In this document: one piece after another, positions 1 to 6,463 of the stretch
Position numbering within the stretch: the stretch's first letter is position 1
Layout: every line of letters begins with the position of its first letter
Source: DATLWR01 sp035576205
GTDB lineage: Bacteria > Pseudomonadota > Zetaproteobacteria > Mariprofundales > Mariprofundaceae
DNA length: 15,767 nt
Assembly: GCA_035576205.1 (NCBI GenBank)
Contig: DATLWR010000132.1
Location: forward strand, 1-15,767
Direction of reading: 5' to 3'
Notes under the pieces: generated by a model
Told to the model about the DNA's origin: nothing
Databases searched by the model: none
The model's input: the letters and a program-made list of their open reading frames with translations, nothing else
Made by a program: the position numbers and the translations under genes

Positions 1-93
1 TAGGCTCGCAATACTTTTGGCGTGCTTGATGTCGTCAGCGGTCCACTCCGGATTTTCCTTGTCGACAAGCTCAGGATTGGGGCGCTTGTTCAT
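1..93 (-). CDS. brnA: BrnA family antitoxin, N-terminal part (runs off the window)
   Basis: Antitoxin and DNA-binding autorepressor of a BrnT/BrnA type II toxin-antitoxin pair. Only the first 31 codons are in the window. The start MNKRPNPELVDKENPEWTAD closely matches the conserved N-terminus of BrnA proteins (MNKRPNPELVD..NPEWT), so the identification is firm despite the truncation. Its ATG lies inside the end of brnT, giving a 23-nt overlap in a different frame, the usual arrangement of this family. This ensures coupled synthesis of toxin and antitoxin. In the family, BrnA neutralises BrnT by forming a complex and binds the promoter through a C-terminal ribbon-helix-helix domain; that domain lies outside the window and cannot be checked. 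Confidence 0.88.
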   Translation of the reverse strand, partial: MNKRPNPELVDKENPEWTADDIKHAKSIASL

Positions 94-346
94 ACAACTT
101 CACCTCTCGTTTGTTCGCTTTGCGGAAACTGATGACGCGAATGCCGTTTTCCGTCTCCACAAAGACCAGTGCATGCAGGCGTTCCTCTAAAAGTCCCAAG
201 GCACGCCAGCGGGTCTCGCCGTAATCATGCCGGGTATCTTCCATGAAAACGGCCGACTCGAAATCGAATTCCGCTACTGCTTCGAATGACAATCCGCGTT
301 CGCGGATGTTCTTCTCATTCTTGGCAGGATCGAATTCGATCTCCAT
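71..346 (-). CDS. brnT: BrnT family type II toxin (RelE-fold ribonuclease)
   Basis: Toxin of a BrnT/BrnA pair; BrnT proteins are RelE-like ribonucleases that stop translation by cutting RNA. The 91-residue product carries the family hallmarks: FDPAKNEKNIRERGLSF at residues 5-21, a GETRW.ALG segment at 43-51, and the C-terminal strand GIRVISFRKANKREVKLYE at 68-86, which holds the basic residues typical of the active face. I chose the ATG at 346 because the family starts with a few residues before F.DPAKN. A TTG two codons upstream would also be in frame, but it sits too close to the -10 box. There is no Shine-Dalgarno sequence, and the predicted transcript start falls on or next to the ATG, so translation may be leaderless. 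The gene looks less GC-rich than its neighbours, which suggests transfer. Confidence 0.92.
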   Translation of the reverse strand: MEIEFDPAKNEKNIRERGLSFEAVAEFDFESAVFMEDTRHDYGETRWRALGLLEERLHALVFVETENGIRVISFRKANKREVKLYEQAPQS

Positions 347-350
347 GTGC

Positions 351-368
351 AAATTGTATATACGATTT
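351..368. promoter_or_regulatory. Near-palindromic operator, probable BrnA/BrnTA binding site
   Basis: An 18-bp imperfect palindrome (AAATTGTATATACGATTT on the plus strand) matches its own reverse complement at 16 of 18 positions, with a perfect GTATATAC core. It covers the predicted -10 box of brnT and the bases just downstream. Family knowledge: BrnA, alone or in complex with BrnT, represses its own promoter at inverted repeats. The site is therefore a good candidate for autoregulation; occupancy by BrnA is inferred. Confidence 0.6.
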
Positions 369-380
369 ATTGGGCGTCAA
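353..380 (-). promoter_or_regulatory. Predicted sigma70-type promoter of brnTA
   Basis: Reading the minus strand, a TTGACG -35 box (375-380) and a TACAAT -10 box (353-358) are separated by 16 bp. Each matches the consensus at five of six positions. The expected transcription start falls about 7 nt downstream of the -10, at or next to the brnT ATG at 346. The messenger would then have almost no 5' leader. Confidence 0.6.
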
Positions 381-402
381 TTGCAGGCCGTTGGCCGAGA
401 GC

Positions 403-1116
403 TTAAAACTCGCCGCTGTGCATCTGCCGGATGCGCAGGATATCGGCGAATGCTGCGGCACCGGCCCGCATGCTCACCTTCGAGTTCGGCTCGTTCACCC
501 AGCGCACCGGAATCTCCACCGTCTTGAGGCCCAGCTTGTGGGCCAGATAGAGGATCTCCACATCAAAGCTGAAACCGTCGAGCTTCTGGCGGTTGAAGAT
601 CGCCTCGGCAGCCGGTGCGGTGAACGCCTTGAAGCCGCACTGGGTGTCCTGCATGTCGAGCCCCACCATGGTGCGCATCAGGAGATTGAAGGACTTGCCC
701 ATGTTCTCGCGCAGCCACGACTGGTGCTGGTGGATATTCGACTCCGGATGCTGGCGCGAGGCGGCCACCACGTCGGCTCCCGCCTGGATCGCCGGGAACA
801 CCTTCTCGATCTCGCTGATGTGGGTGGAGTGGTCGGCATCCATGAACAGCCGCACATCGCCGCGCGCCTCCAGCATGCCGCGCCGCACCGCCGCACCCTT
901 GCCGCGGTTGACCGGCTGCTGGACCAGTTTCAGTTCCGGCATGTAGGACATCAGGCCGCGCACCTTGTTGCAGGTGTTGTCCGTGCTGCCGTCGTCGACG
1001 ACGAGAATCTCGAACGTCTTGCCGGAATAGGCGGCGAGCCAGGCATGAGCGTCGCTGAGCGTGGCCGGCAGGCGATCCTCTTCGTTGTAGGCGGGGATGA
1101 TGACCGAAAGATTCAT
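403..1116 (-). CDS. Family 2 glycosyltransferase, polyprenyl-phosphate sugar synthase (ALG5/DPM1-like)
   Basis: A soluble 237-residue GT-A glycosyltransferase that probably transfers a sugar from a nucleotide donor to undecaprenyl phosphate on the cytoplasmic face of the inner membrane. Visible motifs are the N-terminal strand SVIIPAYNEE (4-13), DDGSTD (41-46), NRGKGAAVRRG (70-80), the metal-binding DAD triad (93-95), the DTQCGFKAF acceptor-region motif (157-165), FDVEIL (184-189) and EIPVRWVNEPNSKVS (201-215). The last three are characteristic of the ALG5 dolichyl-phosphate glucose synthase branch. There is no C-terminal membrane pair as in ArnC/GtrB. The ATG overlaps the stop of the upstream glycosyltransferase by 4 nt (ATGA), with a GGCGGGG-type ribosome site. 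A start 27 codons further upstream would add a poorly conserved tail inside the neighbouring gene and is rejected. Which sugar is used cannot be told from sequence. Confidence 0.88.
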   Translation of the reverse strand: MNLSVIIPAYNEEDRLPATLSDAHAWLAAYSGKTFEILVVDDGSTDNTCNKVRGLMSYMPELKLVQQPVNRGKGAAVRRGMLEARGDVRLFMDADHSTHISEIEKVFPAIQAGADVVAASRQHPESNIHQHQSWLRENMGKSFNLLMRTMVGLDMQDTQCGFKAFTAPAAEAIFNRQKLDGFSFDVEILYLAHKLGLKTVEIPVRWVNEPNSKVSMRAGAAAFADILRIRQMHSGEF

Positions 1117-2762
1117 GACCCCGCCTTTCTCGCAGTTGTGACCACATAGAGCAAGTAGCCGCCCCGGTCGACGGACGGCGTCTGCGTGGCGAGCCACGGC
1201 AGCTGCTTCTCAAGCTCCGGCAGCGATTCGCTGCGCAGCATCAGCGCATAGGGAGGCTTGGCGGCGGCCAGTTCCGCCGCTCCCCTGGCATCGAGCTGCA
1301 GCGCGTAGTTGCGGCCGGCATAGAAGGAGGCGGAGGGGGCGTTGAGGTTGTAGCTGTAGAACGCCACGTTGGCCGGCAGCGCGCGCACGGTGTCGGCGAT
1401 CTGCATGGTCGGCGCCTGCATGATCCTGGCCGCGAAGGTGCCCAGCCCCACCAGCAGCGAGAACTGCAGCACCATGCCGACGACGACGAAACCGGCCAGC
1501 AGATGGCGCGAGTGGCGGTAGCGGACCAGCCAGGCGAGTGCGGCCAGCAGCACCGCACCGAAGGCGGTGATGGCATGGGTGGGATGGATATCCTGGGCGA
1601 GGATGGCGACGGCGCGCGGATGGTGGACCATCGTCTGCAGCCAGGGATAGAGCGCCGGGAAGGCGAGCAGCAGCAGGGCGATCGGCAGCAGCAGTACTGC
1701 CGTCACGCCCACCAGCCGTGTGGCGCGGCTGCCGGCCGGTGAATCCTGCAGCCAGGCGGCGGCGATCAGCATCGCCACTCCCGGATAGATGCAGGAGATG
1801 TAGTGCGGCAGCTTGGTCTGCGCGAAGCTGAACAGCACGATCACCAGCGCCGTCCAGACCAGCGCGAGGCGCGCCAGCACGGAGAGCACGTCGTCGTTGC
1901 GGTGCAGCGGCCAGGCCTTCTGGAAGGCCCACGGGATGGCGGCGAGCCACGGCAGCACGGAGACAGCGAAGACGACGATGTAGTAATGCCAAGCGCCGCC
2001 GTGCCCCTGCATCGGGTTCAGCGCCCGGCCGATGTTGTGCACCCAGATGAACTCGTAGAGGAACTCCGGGCCGTTGTCGATCAGGATCATCACGTACCAC
2101 GGGATGGCGACGAGCAGGAACAGCGGCAGGGCGGTGAGCCACGGGATGTCCTTGATGAGCCGGCCGAAGTTGCCGGACAGCAGCCGCTCGATGACGATCA
2201 CCAGCACCGGCACGACCGCACCGACCGGCCCCTTGATGCTGACCGCGGCACCCATCATCGCCGCGCACCACAGGGCGTGCTTGCGCGAGGTGGTCTGCAG
2301 CCACAGCGCGTAGTTCAGCAATGTGGCGGCAATGAAGAAGTTGAGCACTGCATCGAGGATGGCGGCGTGCGCCAGGAAGCCGACCTCCAGCATGCTGAGG
2401 AAGATGGCGGCTGCCGCGAAGCCGAAGCGGCGGCTGTGCAGGCGGGTGCCGAAGTGGAGCAGCAACAGCGCGGTGGCGAAGCTGAACAGCGCCGACGGCA
2501 GGCGGGCGGCGAAGGCGTTGTCGCCGAAGATGGAGAAGCAGAGGTCCATCATGTAGTAGGTGAACGGCGGCTTCTCGAAGAACTGCATGCCGTTGGCGAC
2601 CGGCACCACCCACTGGCCGTGATGCATCATGTCGATGGCCGTCTGCGCGTAGATCGTTTCGTCGTAGTCGAACAGCGGTGCCAGCCCCAGCGTGGCCAGC
2701 GTCAGGATACCCCAGGCCCATAGCAGCCAGGCGGGCAGGCGGTCGTTCGAGATGGTCTGCAT
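1113..2762 (-). CDS. ArnT-like integral membrane glycosyltransferase (GT83/GT39 superfamily)
   Basis: A 549-residue polytopic inner-membrane GT-C glycosyltransferase, close to the length of ArnT (about 550). Such enzymes use polyprenyl-phosphate sugars as donors and glycosylate lipid A, other lipids or proteins on the periplasmic side. After a first membrane helix (about 12-31) comes the catalytic first loop DYDETIYAQTAIDM (32-45), with the acidic D34/E35 pair, and then FFEKPPFTYYMMD (61-73), both diagnostic of the ArnT/PMT group. Many hydrophobic helices follow, then a soluble periplasmic C-terminal region. It is translationally coupled to the downstream GT2, which likely makes its donor. 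Start uncertain: the ATG at 2762 fits family length, but an in-frame ATG at 2798 adds 12 residues, and neither has a clear ribosome binding site. It should not be called ArnT, because no L-Ara4N genes are nearby. Confidence 0.87.
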   Translation of the reverse strand: MQTISNDRLPAWLLWAWGILTLATLGLAPLFDYDETIYAQTAIDMMHHGQWVVPVANGMQFFEKPPFTYYMMDLCFSIFGDNAFAARLPSALFSFATALLLLHFGTRLHSRRFGFAAAAIFLSMLEVGFLAHAAILDAVLNFFIAATLLNYALWLQTTSRKHALWCAAMMGAAVSIKGPVGAVVPVLVIVIERLLSGNFGRLIKDIPWLTALPLFLLVAIPWYVMILIDNGPEFLYEFIWVHNIGRALNPMQGHGGAWHYYIVVFAVSVLPWLAAIPWAFQKAWPLHRNDDVLSVLARLALVWTALVIVLFSFAQTKLPHYISCIYPGVAMLIAAAWLQDSPAGSRATRLVGVTAVLLLPIALLLLAFPALYPWLQTMVHHPRAVAILAQDIHPTHAITAFGAVLLAALAWLVRYRHSRHLLAGFVVVGMVLQFSLLVGLGTFAARIMQAPTMQIADTVRALPANVAFYSYNLNAPSASFYAGRNYALQLDARGAAELAAAKPPYALMLRSESLPELEKQLPWLATQTPSVDRGGYLLYVVTTARKAGS

Positions 2763-2882
2763 GCGTCGCAATCTAGAGCGGATGTGGCCCGGATGCATGC
2801 CTGTATTTCGGGGGTGAAATCCGGGGCGAAGTTCAGGGTAAAATGGCTTCTTGCTCCCTGCCGGCTGTGATACGTTTGCGGC

Positions 2883-3827
2883 ATGCCCGTCAAAAGATCG
2901 CATCTGCTCTTCCTGCTCAAACTGTCGCTGACCGTCGGCCTGCTCGTCTTCCTGTTCCGCTCGGTGGATTTGCACGACGTCTGGGCGCGCATCGCCGGCA
3001 TCAATCCGCTGTGGCTGGTCGCCGCCATGCTGCTGGTCGCCACGGGCTATGTGCTGTGCGGCCTGCGCTGGGCCTGGATGTCGCAGGGGCTCGGCATCGA
3101 GGTGTCGCCGGCACGCAAGATCCGCCTCTATTTCCTCGGCATGTTCGCCAGCCTCTTCCTGCCCTCCACTATCGGCGGCGACGTGATCCGCGGCGTGCTG
3201 CTGGCGAGGGGCGAAGGGCGCGAGGGTATCGGTCTCGCGGCGGCGGCCAGCGTCATCCTCGACCGGGTGAACGGCCTCTATGCGCTGCTGCTCCTGCTGA
3301 CCATCTGCCTGGCCATGGTGCAGGTACCCGCCGCCTGGTGGTGGGGCTGGCTCGCCTTGGTGGCCGGCATGTGGGCGGTACTGCCGCTGTTGCCGCGCCT
3401 GGTCGGCTGGCTGCCCGAGCGGCTGGCGGCGCTGAAGATGCTGCCGCTGCGCGAGCCGTTGTTCCGGCGCATGTGGTGGCGGAGCATGCCGGTCTCCTTC
3501 GTGTTCCAGATGATGATCGTGCAGGCGCATGTCTTTCTGGGGGCCGCGGTCGGCCTGCACATGGCCTGGCCGGCCTTCGCCGTGATGGTGGGGCTGGTGG
3601 CGGTGGTGACCATGCTGCCGATTTCTCTGAACGGTTTCGGCCTGCGCGAGGTCGGCTATGTCGGCTTCGCCGGCTATTTCGGTGGCGATTCGGCCGCCGC
3701 TGCGGCGATGGCCGCCCTGTGGGTGATCGTGCTGGCGCTCTCCTCATTGCCGGGGCTGTACGTGCTGTGGCGCATGGGCGGCCGCCGGCGGATGCAGGCG
3801 ACCCTGCAGGATGCAGCGACGGAGTAG
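2883..3827 (+). CDS. UPF0104/YbhN-like membrane protein (LPG synthase TM domain family)
   Basis: A 314-residue polytopic inner-membrane protein of the lysylphosphatidylglycerol synthase transmembrane-domain family (PF03706), related to the N-terminal flippase half of MprF and to AglD/YbhN. Family motifs are FLPSTIGGDVIR (92-103), LDRVNGL (126-132) and LPISLNGFGLREVGYV (245-260), with about seven to eight hydrophobic helices. It lacks the cytosolic aminoacyl-transfer domain of MprF, so it is not a lysyl-PG synthase. Members have been proposed to move or modify lipid-linked substrates across the membrane. It diverges from the ArnT-like gene across a 120-bp spacer, which suggests a role with the sugar-lipid enzymes, though this is inferred. 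No good Shine-Dalgarno precedes the ATG. The DHH gene begins 3 nt after its stop. Confidence 0.85.
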   Translation: MPVKRSHLLFLLKLSLTVGLLVFLFRSVDLHDVWARIAGINPLWLVAAMLLVATGYVLCGLRWAWMSQGLGIEVSPARKIRLYFLGMFASLFLPSTIGGDVIRGVLLARGEGREGIGLAAAASVILDRVNGLYALLLLLTICLAMVQVPAAWWWGWLALVAGMWAVLPLLPRLVGWLPERLAALKMLPLREPLFRRMWWRSMPVSFVFQMMIVQAHVFLGAAVGLHMAWPAFAVMVGLVAVVTMLPISLNGFGLREVGYVGFAGYFGGDSAAAAAMAALWVIVLALSSLPGLYVLWRMGGRRRMQATLQDAATE

Positions 3828-3830
3828 GTC

Positions 3831-4790
3831 ATGGCTTACTTTGACGTATTCAACGGCGATGCCGACGGTATCTGCGCACTGCACCAGTTGCGCTTGGCTA
3901 CGCCGCGCGAGGCGACGCTCGTTACCGGCGTGAAACGCGACATCGCGCTGCTGGGCCGCGTGCCGGCCGGCAAGGGCGATGTGGTGACCGTGCTCGATAT
4001 CTCCATGGACAAGAACCGCGACGATCTGCTGATCCTGCTCGCGGAAGGTGCACAGGTGGAATATTTCGACCACCACTTCGCCGGAGACATCCCGGACGAT
4101 GCCAGGCTCGTCGCCCACATCGATACCCGCGCCGAGGTCTGTACCAGCCTGCTGGTCAATGACTGCCTGCAGGGGCGCTTCCTGCCCTGGGCGGTGACGG
4201 CCGCTTTCGGCGATAACCTGCATGCGTCGGCATGCGCTGCCGCCCGGCCGCTGGGTCTGGATGATGAGCAGCTTGCGCAGCTCTGCTATCTCGGCGAACT
4301 GATCAACTACAACGGCTACGGCGTCACGCTGGACGACCTGCACATGCATCCGGCCGATCTCTACCGGGCCGTGGAGCCCTACGCCGATCCGTTCGCCTTC
4401 ATCGCCGGGGCGGAGGCGTACAGGTTGCTCGATGCCGGCTTCCAGTCCGATATGGCCGAGGCGCGCAAGCTCGGGCCCGAGGTCGAGGAGGCGGCGATCG
4501 CCGTCCATATCCAGCCGGATACCGCCTGGAGCCGGCGCGTCTCGGGCGTGTTCGCCAACGAGCTGGCGCGTGCGGCTCCCAATCGCGCCCATGCGTTGCT
4601 CACGGCGCTGCCCGGCGGCGGCTATCGCGTCTCCGTACGTGCTCCACTCAATGATCCGGCCGGCGCCGACCAGCTCTGCATGAAGTTCCCGTCCGGCGGC
4701 GGCCGCAAGGCGGCAGCCGGCATCAACGAGCTGCCGGCATCGCGGCTGGATGACTTCATTGCTGCTTTCCGGCAGCAGTTCCGGGGCTGA
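3831..4790 (+). CDS. DHH/DHHA1 family phosphoesterase
   Basis: A 319-residue protein of the DHH superfamily (RecJ, NrnA, GdpP). These are Mn-dependent phosphoesterases acting on short oligonucleotides, linear dinucleotides or 3',5'-bisphosphates. Metal-binding motifs visible in the N-terminal domain are NGDADG (8-13, D10 and D12), D56 in VLDIS, and the signature DHH at 80-82. The C-terminal DHHA1 substrate domain carries GGGRKAAAG (289-297), the counterpart of the GGGHxxAAG motif, with Arg in place of the usual His. The length fits a stand-alone NrnA-like enzyme. A GGAG ribosome site sits inside the end of the preceding gene, and the 3-nt gap indicates an operon with the UPF0104 protein. Its last 35 nt overlap the convergent diguanylate cyclase gene. 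Substrate unknown; oligoribonucleotides or pGpG/pAp-type molecules are the obvious candidates. Confidence 0.86.
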   Translation: MAYFDVFNGDADGICALHQLRLATPREATLVTGVKRDIALLGRVPAGKGDVVTVLDISMDKNRDDLLILLAEGAQVEYFDHHFAGDIPDDARLVAHIDTRAEVCTSLLVNDCLQGRFLPWAVTAAFGDNLHASACAAARPLGLDDEQLAQLCYLGELINYNGYGVTLDDLHMHPADLYRAVEPYADPFAFIAGAEAYRLLDAGFQSDMAEARKLGPEVEEAAIAVHIQPDTAWSRRVSGVFANELARAAPNRAHALLTALPGGGYRVSVRAPLNDPAGADQLCMKFPSGGGRKAAAGINELPASRLDDFIAAFRQQFRG

Positions 4791-6378
4791 TGATCGATAG
4801 CCTGGCTCCGGCTCCCCGCATGCCGGGCTGGTAGATTCTGATACTGTTGCGGCCTTCGGCCTTGGCATGGTACATCGCCGTGTCGGCATATTTCATCAGT
4901 TGCAGCTGTTCGCGGGCATGTTCGGGGTAGATGGCAATGCCGATGCAGGACGAGATGACCAGGCTGTGGCCGGCCAGTTCGAAAGGCGCCTTGATGGCGC
5001 TGTGAATCTTTTCCGCCACCGCCAGCGCGTCCTGTTCCTCGCTTATCTTGGGCAATAGCACGATGAACTCGTCGCCGCCGATGCGCGCAACGGTGTCGGA
5101 TTTGCGCAGACATCCATGGATGCGTTGCGCCACCTCCTGCAGCATATGATCGCCGATATCGTGGCCATATTCGTCGTTGACGGGCTTGAAGTCGTCCAGG
5201 TCGATGAACATCAATGCCAGCGATGTGTTGTCTCGGTCGGCGATGGCAAGGACGTATAGAAGGCGGTCGGCGAACAGGTTCCGGTTTGGCAGGCGGGTCA
5301 GGGGATCGTGATCGGCAAGGAATTGCACCTGCTCCTCCATCATCTTGCGCTCGGTGATGTCCTGTACCGTGCCCCGCGAACGGATGGCCTTGCCGTCTTC
5401 GTCGATGTCCGTTTCGCCATGTTCGTGGACATATTTGACCCGCCCGTCCGCCAGTAGCAGGCGATGATCGATGTCGTAAGGTTTCCGACTGACAAGCGAA
5501 TCGGTGTAGGCCTTGTTCACCATGTCGCGGTCGTCCGGGTGAACGGCGTTGAGAAATGCCTCGTAGGAGGCAGTGAACTTGTCCGGCTCGATTTCGAAGA
5601 TGCGGTAGATCTCGTCCGACCAGTAAAGCTCGTTGCGCACCAGGTCGAGCTCCCAGTTGCCTATATGGGCGATGCGTTGGGCCTGGTTCAGTCGCTCCGC
5701 GCTGTGGCGCAGTTCCTCCTCGTCTTCCACCGCCTTGATGCGCAGCAGCACATTCTCGGTGAGGTTGCGCCGCGAACGTATGGCACTGCCGGCAATGAAG
5801 AACAGGAACAATGCAACCATTCCACTCATGCCGAGGCCAACCTCGCTGTTTTCCGTCGCAAAGAATGCGACGTATGGCAACAGTGCCGGCAGTACGAAGC
5901 CGAAGGTGGAGATGCGGTCGATCGCCAGCGATGTGATGGCTCCGCCGGTAAGGCCCGCCAGTACGAAGGCCACATAAACCTGCCGGGACATGTCGTCAGG
6001 CGGGGAAAGCAGGATGGCGCCTGTTCCCCACGTCACGCCGGTAGCAATGGCACTGGCCCGGAAATGCAACAACCAGTGTGAAGCGTCACGGGCATCGGGG
6101 GCGCGGCGTTTCCAGGCAACCAGCTGTACGGCCCTGGCTAGCTGAACGACGCCGAGCACTGCAAGCCAGCCAATTAAAGTGCCAGTAGCAATGGCCGGCC
6201 GTTGGATGCCGGCGAGAAGCAGGGCCAGCAGCATGTTGACGATGATCGATGTCGGCAGGTTGGCATAGAGCAGCCTGACCTGCGCCTCGTGCAGGGCGGC
6301 ACGTTCCTCCTTGCTTTGGATGCCTGGTCGGGAAGCGGTGCTTGCGGTCATCGGTTTCTCGGTTTCATTGATTTTCAT
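4756..6378 (-). CDS. Membrane-bound PAS-GGDEF diguanylate cyclase
   Basis: A 540-residue inner-membrane enzyme predicted to make the second messenger c-di-GMP from two GTP. Residues 38-200 hold about six hydrophobic helices, a MASE-like sensor region. A PAS_3-type domain spans about 235-345 (IAHIGNWELD to GTVQDITERK), followed by the GGDEF domain at about 350-520, opening with DHDPLTRLPNR. The active-site loop is an intact GGDEF (434-438). An RxxD inhibitory site (RKSD, 425-428) lies exactly five residues before it, so product inhibition is expected. There is no EAL domain. I chose the ATG at 6378 (MKINETEKP); the upstream open frame encodes low-quality sequence. A weak AGG lies about 8 nt upstream. 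The gene follows the radical SAM gene by 85 nt on the same strand, with no obvious terminator. The signal sensed is unknown. Confidence 0.92.
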   Translation of the reverse strand: MKINETEKPMTASTASRPGIQSKEERAALHEAQVRLLYANLPTSIIVNMLLALLLAGIQRPAIATGTLIGWLAVLGVVQLARAVQLVAWKRRAPDARDASHWLLHFRASAIATGVTWGTGAILLSPPDDMSRQVYVAFVLAGLTGGAITSLAIDRISTFGFVLPALLPYVAFFATENSEVGLGMSGMVALFLFFIAGSAIRSRRNLTENVLLRIKAVEDEEELRHSAERLNQAQRIAHIGNWELDLVRNELYWSDEIYRIFEIEPDKFTASYEAFLNAVHPDDRDMVNKAYTDSLVSRKPYDIDHRLLLADGRVKYVHEHGETDIDEDGKAIRSRGTVQDITERKMMEEQVQFLADHDPLTRLPNRNLFADRLLYVLAIADRDNTSLALMFIDLDDFKPVNDEYGHDIGDHMLQEVAQRIHGCLRKSDTVARIGGDEFIVLLPKISEEQDALAVAEKIHSAIKAPFELAGHSLVISSCIGIAIYPEHAREQLQLMKYADTAMYHAKAEGRNSIRIYQPGMRGAGARLSIISPGTAAGKQQ

Positions 6379-6463
6379 CGACAAGCCTAGTTTACAGAAT
6401 AGCTGCCGGATTCGCGAGGCACGATCGGGACGGCAAAACAGCTGCGGCTGCCAATCGGACCAT

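Noticed and set aside
384..402. Possible terminator hairpin (GGCC-AAC-GGCC) after the GT2 stop
   Set aside because: Only four base pairs, with no T-tract on the transcribed side.
286..1149. Long plus-strand open frame opposite the GT2 gene
   Set aside because: The protein is His/Arg/Leu-rich low-complexity sequence, lies fully antisense to a gene with clear motifs, and has no family features.
1803..2723. 306-codon plus-strand open frame
   Set aside because: Gln/Glu/His-rich antisense shadow of the ArnT-like gene, without any recognisable domain.
2839..2844. TAAAAT as a -10 box for the UPF0104 gene
   Set aside because: No acceptable -35 hexamer at 16-18 bp spacing, so I do not list it as a promoter.
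2763..3560. About 265-codon upstream extension of the ArnT-like open frame
   Set aside because: It lies antisense to the UPF0104 gene and reads as Gln/His/Arg-rich nonsense; the ArnT family starts just before the first membrane helix.
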